This document shows positions 7,557 to 12,104 of a DNA stretch of 12,104 bases, in pieces (position 1 is the stretch's first letter; the number at the start of each line of letters is the position of its first letter). The position numbers were made by a program, and so were the translations under genes. Under the pieces are notes generated by a model. That model made no database searches. It was given only the letters and a program-made list of their open reading frames with translations, and had not been told where the DNA came from. Source of the DNA: Pavlovales sp. CCMP2436 (Eukaryota; Haptophyta; Pavlovophyceae; Pavlovales); the NCBI GenBank assembly GCA_026770615.1, contig MU631311.1:202342-214445 (forward strand), written 5' to 3'.

Positions 7557-8534
7557 ATCCGCTTTACGCTCAGGAGCGCCGGACGGATCCGCTTTTCGCT
7601 CAAGTGCGCGCACGGATCCGATTTTAGCCCATTCGGATCCGCTTCTGGCCCAACCGTTCAGCAGCTGGAACGGTTGGGCCGTTGAGAAGATGCCCGACAA
7701 TCCGACGTGGTTGCTGACCACCATCTCGTTGGACGGCGCGATGTAGCTGGACACGGCCCAGATGACGTCATCGGCGCACCTGTCGGCAGTGAGGCTCCCC
7801 ATGTAATGATAGTAGCTCCAGTTCTGGATGGCCCTCACCTCTGGCAGCGAGCCGAGCGCGAAGTCGAGCTCGCCCTTCGCGATCGACGTTGGCGACGCGA
7901 GCTCGTCAAGGAAGATGGCCGAGTTGTTGCCATCGTGGCCAAAGAGGAGGCCGAAGACGAGGAGCTGCGAGATGACCGGGTTTTGGTGGGCAAAGTGGAG
8001 CTCGGTGGGGTAGACGTTGCCGTCGAACTGGTGCTCGGACGGCGAGTGGAGGTGAAACTGGATCAGGTTGAAGCACTGGCCCTTGGCCATAACGTGCGAG
8101 TCGCGCGAGTATGGCTCCACGACCCACTTCTTTGCTCCGGTTCGTACTCAACCTGAAAGCCGCAGGCGGCCGCGCGGGGCCGGGTGTCAGCCGGCGCGCG
8201 CGATGCATGGGGCCCGCGCGCGTGGCCGGCGCCGCACCGGGATGATATCCTCGTAGTACATCTGGAGGCTAAGGTCCTCGGCGTCGATGGGCACGGTGGT
8301 GAGGGCGTGGATGTTGACCGGCGACTGCCTCGTGCCGGCATGGCATGTCGGTGCTGTGGGAGGAGGCTTGAGGTGAGGCGAGGAGGAGGTGGACAAGGAG
8401 CGGGGAAAGAGGGCACGGGGCAGAATAGGCAGGTCAGGAGGCAGACAAGCAGCAGGGCGCAGGGCGCCGACGAGAGCGAGGGCGGCAGCGACACGCGCCG
8501 CGAGGTGCCTTGACGGCGCAGCCGTGGCGCTCAT
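7539..8534 (-). CDS. Alpha-type carbonic anhydrase, apparently frameshifted
   Basis: Zinc enzyme for the interconversion of CO2 and bicarbonate. The ATG at 8534 opens a probable signal peptide (hydrophobic AARVAAALALVGAL), suggesting secretion or the first step of plastid or lumen import. Then come TCHAGTRQSPVNI (typical QSPxxI block), LSLQMYYEDIIP, and after an intron (8237-8153, GTGCGG donor, TTTCAG acceptor) VEYEP. The core has Zn ligands in QFHLH (8046-8054) and ELHFAH (His at 7995-7997), the SEH Glu and TELH Glu, and YMGSLT with the gatekeeper Thr. The last exon 8152-7539 is 614 nt, not a multiple of three after a phase-0 junction. VEYEP and KKWVVEPYSR lie in different frames, with the break near 8139-8140. 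The usual NxGHxFxV strand with the proton-shuttle His is not visible. The C-terminus after LLNGW is a non-standard repeat-derived tail. A second CT-rich intron (8446-8354) is possible and phase-compatible. Family certain; functionality uncertain. Confidence 0.88.
7556..7640. repeat. Degenerate tandem repeat with GGATCCG cores
   Basis: Units containing ggatccgctttt.cgctca recur: GGATCC at 7585-7590, 7614-7619 and 7635-7640, plus an imperfect first unit at 7556-7570. On the minus strand they encode the C-terminal tail of the carbonic anhydrase, with repeated ERKADPSGAPERKAD-like residues. Confidence 0.75.
7647..7680. repeat. Perfect 13-bp inverted repeat in the carbonic anhydrase 3' coding region
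   Basis: GGCCCAACCGTTC at 7647-7659 pairs with GAACGGTTGGGCC at 7668-7680 around an 8-nt loop (agcagctg). It overlaps the codons for the conserved-looking QPFQLLNGWA segment, the counterpart of the family's RPxQPLNGR ending. Confidence 0.85.
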
Positions 8535-8744
8535 ACAGGCTCCGCCCCCGCCGACGCCGGGCTCGGCGTACTCGCCGCACATGTACGGACGGGCTTGACA
8601 TCAGCGCAAACGTGAGTACCCTTTTCCAGCTCCTTCCTAGATTCTTACTGCATGCATATTAATCAGAAACGTCATTTTTTCAGCGCTAAAACTCGTCATC
8701 TCCTTGAAAGAAATTGACAAATTGTGCAGACGTCCATCTTTACA
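8535..8744. promoter_or_regulatory. Shared intergenic region of the divergent carbonic anhydrase and bestrophin-like genes
   Basis: 210 bp separate the two chosen ATGs (162 bp if the in-frame ATG at 8582 is used for the anhydrase). The part near 8640-8700 is AT-rich in contrast to the GC-rich exons. ACGTCA lies at 8669-8674 and the palindrome GACGTC at 8729-8734. These are CRE-like bZIP cores; in the diatom Phaeodactylum, TGACGT/ACGTCA elements mediate CO2 response of a carbonic anhydrase gene. Their role here is an inference from short motifs. Confidence 0.5.
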
Positions 8745-10473
8745 ATGCCAGGACTTGTGCTGAGAGCCCTGGGGTTCTCCTCGGCGGCGGGTGCGCTCGA
8801 CGAGGTTACGGGCCGGCGACCGCGCAGGTATGCTCTGTTCGAGCGCGTCCGTTCCGCCGACGAGGAAACGGCCGGCATTCTCCTGGGCCCGCTGACGCCC
8901 CCGCAGTCGATTCTCGAGGTTCCGCACGGGCACGCCGGGTCGAAGCTGTTCACGGAGCGAATTGGGGCGCGCGAGTACGTGCTCAAGAACTCGCCGGTGC
9001 TCTTCCACACCGAGTCATGGATTGAGACGCTGCTCACACCTCGGGACTGGTTGCCTCCATCCATCCTCATCTTCGTGGTGATCCTGGTGAGCGCGCGCGC
9101 CCGCGCGCCCAGCCCGCGGATACCGCGCACCGACGCGTATCTCGCCCTCCCAAACCGCGCCTCGCTTGACAGGTCTCGATCGTGACCTGGGGAACGCTCA
9201 CATATCCAAGCCAAACCCTCGCGGACGACCGGATCCACTCGACGATGTATGGATTCATCTCGCTCCTCATCGTCTTCCGCACGAGCCAGGCGTACGCGCG
9301 CTGGTGGGAGGGGCGCACGCTGTGGATCTCGATCGTCAACTCCACGCGCAACCTCGCCTCCAACGCCGCGTGCTGGATGAACGACGACGCGTGCTACACG
9401 CGCGCGATCATCTGTACGTAGCGGCTGTAGCATTCGCACAACGCACTCTCGCGCGCGCCCCTGCCTGCGAGGGACCTTTGGGCATGTCGTTGCCGCCGCC
9501 GCTCGCGGGTGCTCGCTCGCGCGCGGCGCGGTGAGCAGTTCCAGCTGCTCACCGTCCTCCACACCCGCCCGCGCTCCGCTCGGCGGCGCAGGCACGATCA
9601 CGTTCGCGTACTCGACCAAGCAGCTCTTGCGCGGCCGCCGCCTCGACCCGACCGAGGTCCAAGGCCTCTTCACCAAGGACGAGATCGACCGGATCAACTC
9701 GGTCGAACTCATCCCGATGCTGATGATGGACGAGATCCGACGCATGATGAAGGTCGGCGCGCGTGATCATCGCAACCGCACGCTTAGCAAGTCACAGTGC
9801 TGCCGCGCCTCTCGCCGCTGACCGTGCGCCCGCCCACCTTCCCGCCAAAACGCACCCTCCGCCTTCGTCCCCACCGCAGTTCGAGCTGCGCGAGCAGCGG
9901 AGCTCGAGCGGCAGCCACCTGCGTACGAGCGACAACTGGGATATGATTATCTCCGCCGACATCAAGGCGCTGGTGGACGCGCTGGGCGCGTGCGAGCGCA
10001 TCGCCAAGACTCCGATGCCCTTCGGCTACCTCGCGCAGCTCCATATCTTCATCATCATTTGGCTGATCACGTGGCCGTTGGGGCTCACGTTGGAGTATGG
10101 ATGGGCAACCATTCCGCTCGTGAGCATCTGCACGTGGATGATGCTCAAAACCGAGGAGATCGCGGTGCAGTGCGAATCCCCGTTCGGGATGGATGCCAAC
10201 GACCTTCCCCTCGACACGATCTGCGTCACGATCGAGCGCAACCTCCTCGAGATTCTGCGCCGCGCAGAATACTTGCGGACGCACGATGACCTCGTCGACG
10301 CGAAGAGCTTCAGGGCGCACATTTTAAAGCCGTGAGTGGGCGGGCACGTCGCGCTGCCGAATGCCGAAGGTGGACGCGCACACCTAGGCGTGCGGCGCAG
10401 GAGGATCCGCGTGCGCGCAGCGTCGGACGCACTGCATGCTGAGACCTATGCGATCGGCGCCCTGGGGGTGTAA
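8745..10473 (+). CDS. Bestrophin-like anion channel (RFP-TM/UPF0187 family), five exons
   Basis: Predicted membrane anion channel; algal relatives are linked to bicarbonate transport at thylakoids. Exons are 8745-9086, 9173-9413, 9592-9752, 9880-10331 and 10401-10473, all GT-AG with matching phases (0, 1, 0, 2), giving 422 residues. Family landmarks: IGAREYVL near 73-80; first membrane segment about 104-122; FISLLIVFRTSQAYARWWEGR around 142-162, the most diagnostic block; DEI near 241-243; ACERIAKTPMPFGY at 285-298; membrane segments around 300-336; PFGMDANDLPLD at 349-360. The N-terminal ~60 residues are not family-conserved and may include a targeting sequence. If the last intron is retained the protein stops at residue 399 with the TGA at 10333-10335, which lies inside the GTGAGT donor. 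The start is the first ATG after upstream AT-rich DNA; a GTG lies in frame at 8724. It is divergently paired with the carbonic anhydrase. Confidence 0.9.
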
Positions 10474-10678
10474 CGGGCTCCGGAGCCCTACGTCATGCGC
10501 GACCGGGAATGATTGCGTCGACCAGCCATCCGGGGACCCAAGTCTCTAGCCCGAGTCCCGCTCTATGATAGGTATGATTAGGTCGGCTGTGGCAAAGGGC
10601 CCGTTGCCGGCCGTTCGGCATTTGGCGGGCGGCGGACCGGCGGCCACGAGCAAGAATTATATATACTATTACTTTCAG

Positions 10679-10714
10679 GACAGTCAGACGCTAGCTTAAA
10701 TCCATATCAGTAAT
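10679..10714 (+). repeat. Dispersed repeat, copy 3
   Basis: Core GACAGTCAGACGCTAGCTT followed by aaatccatatcagtaatat, matching copy 2 beyond the core. All three copies point the same way. Confidence 0.65.
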
Positions 10715-10800
10715 ATACTATTTCGCAAAAGCGATTCATCAAACCCGCCCGAGTTGTCTGATGTTGATACGTTCATAGAGCTATGATTAACATTCGTAAT

Positions 10801-10824
10801 AATATATGAATATATTCATATATT
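10801..10824. repeat. Perfect 24-bp AT-rich palindrome
   Basis: The 12-mer AATATATGAATA is followed directly by its reverse complement. It lies in AT-rich intergenic DNA, so part of the symmetry may be compositional, but the central tgaatatattca is not a simple TA run. Confidence 0.7.
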
Positions 10825-10978
10825 GCGCAGCGCTCGCTGAATCGATAATATAGCGATATTTTATAAAGATTAATCAACTTAAGTATTATATCGCACGAAT
10901 GACGGCATTGATGAGCAATTCCTAAACTCCTGCCTGATTGAAATTATAGCAAGGTTTGCTATCACACGACCCGGCCTG

Positions 10979-11027
10979 AAAAAAAAAAAAAAAAAAAAAC
11001 CCTCTTCCGTATGCGTTTTTGATCCCC

Positions 11028-11101
<74 letters not shown>

Positions 11102-11124
11102 ATATATGTATATATACATATATG
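10979..11124. repeat. Poly-A followed by a long (TA)n microsatellite
   Basis: About 21 A (10979-10999), then an almost pure TA tract from 11031, with a few G and C interruptions (tatgtatg, tatacata) toward 11124. Confidence 0.9.
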
Positions 11125-11793
11125 GCCACTCCTGGACCTGCGTTTAAGGCAAATGTCAGTATGGAGTCTGTAACTGTTTAAAATCTCAAATATCGGAACC
11201 CCACACTGGCCCTATACATTATAACGTATATCTCGATGGCGCTTATTTCACACCTATCATAAATCTACACGTTGTTACTGAATGTAATGAACATCACATC
11301 ACTGCAGCTCAGGTGAGTACTGATTGAATATAATTCAGTAAAGAGGAAGATTATTAAGTTGCCCCGTCCGGCCGGCTAGAGACCCTTTGTTGGGGCTCGT
11401 GGCCGGGGGAAGGAAATAGCAGCCGCCCCCGTGCAAAGGTGCAGGCTCGGCGAGCTGCGCACATAGCGTACGACATTCCAATTTATTATGAGATTTCACG
11501 CGCCCCTATCCCTGTCCGATATAGACTCGTACGCTCTCCACCAAAGTCAAACTAGCTAATAGCTCAAAGACCCGTACGTGCTCCGCGTCAAGCCTCGGAG
11601 AAAATGCCATCATTTACTTCGACCTTGGTCGTGGAAATTCCGGGTCTCAACAGGGGTACTAAAGGGGTTGACGCAGTGAGCCAAAATTCGATTCTTGTCC
11701 GACCAACCGATTTTCAAAATGGAATTTCTGTATTCAAAAATGGTCCAAGACGCAACCCCTGGTCTCAACCGGACAACCCCTTTTCTTGTACAG
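11125..11793 (+). other. AT-rich and mixed DNA upstream of the ABC transporter exon
   Basis: No complete exon is proven. A strong donor (CTCAG|GTGAGT) sits at 11312/11313. In the phase needed by the exon at 11794 the preceding codons read NITSLQL, giving NITSLQLR-WLQQQIGLV across the junction, which resembles the ABCB segment just after Walker A. That frame meets a stop about 15 codons upstream (TAA near 11271) with no acceptor after it, and no Walker A motif was found, so the upstream part is missing, decayed or a chance match. Confidence 0.35.
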
Positions 11794-11956
11794 GTGGTTG
11801 CAACAGCAGATCGGGCTCGTGGGCCAGGAGCCGACTCTTTTCGACGGCACACTCGCGCAGAACATTGCCTACGGCAAGCCTGATGAGACGCAGGCTCAGA
11901 TTAAGCAAGCAGCGCGCAGCGCAAACGCATTAACCTTCATACGTGAATGCCCTCAG
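11794..11956 (+). CDS. Exon of an ABCB/MDR-type ABC transporter nucleotide-binding domain (partial)
   Basis: One 163-nt exon between a CAG acceptor (11791-11793, with ttttcttgt upstream) and a GTGAAT donor at 11957. It encodes WLQQQIGLVGQEPTLFDGT, then LAQNIAYGKPDETQAQIKQA and ARSANALTFIRECPQ. The Q-loop (VGQEPTLF), the NIAYG block and the AANAxxFI helix are hallmarks of ABCB-family ATP-binding domains (multidrug, peptide or lipid exporters). Walker A would lie just upstream and the LSGGQ signature and Walker B just downstream; neither is seen in this window. The first base completes a split Arg codon. The substrate cannot be judged. It may be part of a gene that runs off the window or an isolated remnant. 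Confidence 0.8.
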
Positions 11957-12025
11957 GTGAATTATATTATAAAAAGACAAACTTAACTTCGCCATCCTGA
12001 AACGGCCATCGGATCGCGCCCGCTC

Positions 12026-12052
12026 GCGAGGCAGCCCATCGGGCTGCCTCGC
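12026..12052. repeat. Perfect 12-bp inverted repeat
   Basis: GCGAGGCAGCCC, loop atc, then GGGCTGCCTCGC. It lies downstream of the ABC exon in what would be its next intron. A GC-rich hairpin of this strength could form in RNA, but no known RNA class is recognised. Confidence 0.8.
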
Positions 12053-12104
12053 AAAGCTGTTGTACGCACTGCTATCGGCTACCTCCATCACGGACGCTTC
12101 ATCT

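Larger units (their letters stand above)
10474..10978. other. Intergenic stretch downstream of the bestrophin-like gene
   Basis: No gene is supported. The first 170 bp are GC-rich, then the base composition turns sharply to AT-rich near 10650. It holds dispersed repeat copy 3 and a 24-bp palindrome at 10801-10824. A TGTAA, the green-algal poly(A) signal, coincides with the stop at 10469-10473, too close to be informative. Confidence 0.5.

Noticed and set aside
8184..8513. A 109-codon plus-strand frame over the carbonic anhydrase 5' part
   Set aside because: No domain; it lies antisense to the signal peptide and QSPVNI block of the carbonic anhydrase.
8696..9745. A 349-codon minus-strand frame opposite the bestrophin-like gene
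   Set aside because: It is the antisense shadow of exons 1-3 and their introns; the plus strand carries the family motifs and phase-correct splicing.

Overview
This is eukaryotic nuclear DNA. Three multi-exon genes can be rebuilt with GT-AG introns whose phases agree, and the exons are GC-rich and embedded in AT-rich or simple-repeat DNA. The gene content points to a photosynthetic protist or alga: a four-finger C2H2 factor of the STOP1/IDD/WIP kind known from the green lineage, an alpha-type carbonic anhydrase with a signal peptide, and a bestrophin-like (RFP-TM, formerly UPF0187) anion channel. The lineage cannot be fixed from this window; prasinophyte, haptophyte or another GC-rich alga would all fit.

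Layout. Positions 1-1300: no supported gene; C tract, GCC repeats and a small minisatellite. Positions 1534-5347, minus strand: the zinc-finger gene in at least seven exons, with introns full of CT, poly-T and minisatellite DNA; intron 1 carries a decayed copy of its own third-finger exon. Positions 5348-5862: upstream region of that gene. The first ~122 coding bases plus this upstream DNA (5226-5795) are duplicated at 7000-7556, leaving a truncated 44-codon gene start. Between the copies are a 166-bp mariner-type MITE with TA target duplications and a cluster of CACTCGAG palindromes. Positions 7539-8534, minus strand: the alpha carbonic anhydrase, with an apparent one-base frameshift near 8139 and an unusual repeat-built C-terminus. 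Positions 8745-10473, plus strand: the bestrophin-like gene in five exons. Positions 10474-11793: AT-rich DNA with a long TA microsatellite and a palindrome. Positions 11794-11956, plus strand: one exon of an ABCB-type ABC transporter whose neighbouring exons are not clearly visible.

The most interesting arrangement is the head-to-head pair of carbonic anhydrase and bestrophin-like channel, whose start codons are about 210 bp apart. In Chlamydomonas, thylakoid bestrophin-like proteins are thought to supply bicarbonate to a lumenal alpha carbonic anhydrase that releases CO2 near Rubisco. A linked, possibly co-regulated pair would be a compact carbon-concentrating module. The frameshift in the anhydrase is the main caveat: it may be a sequence error, or the gene may be dying.
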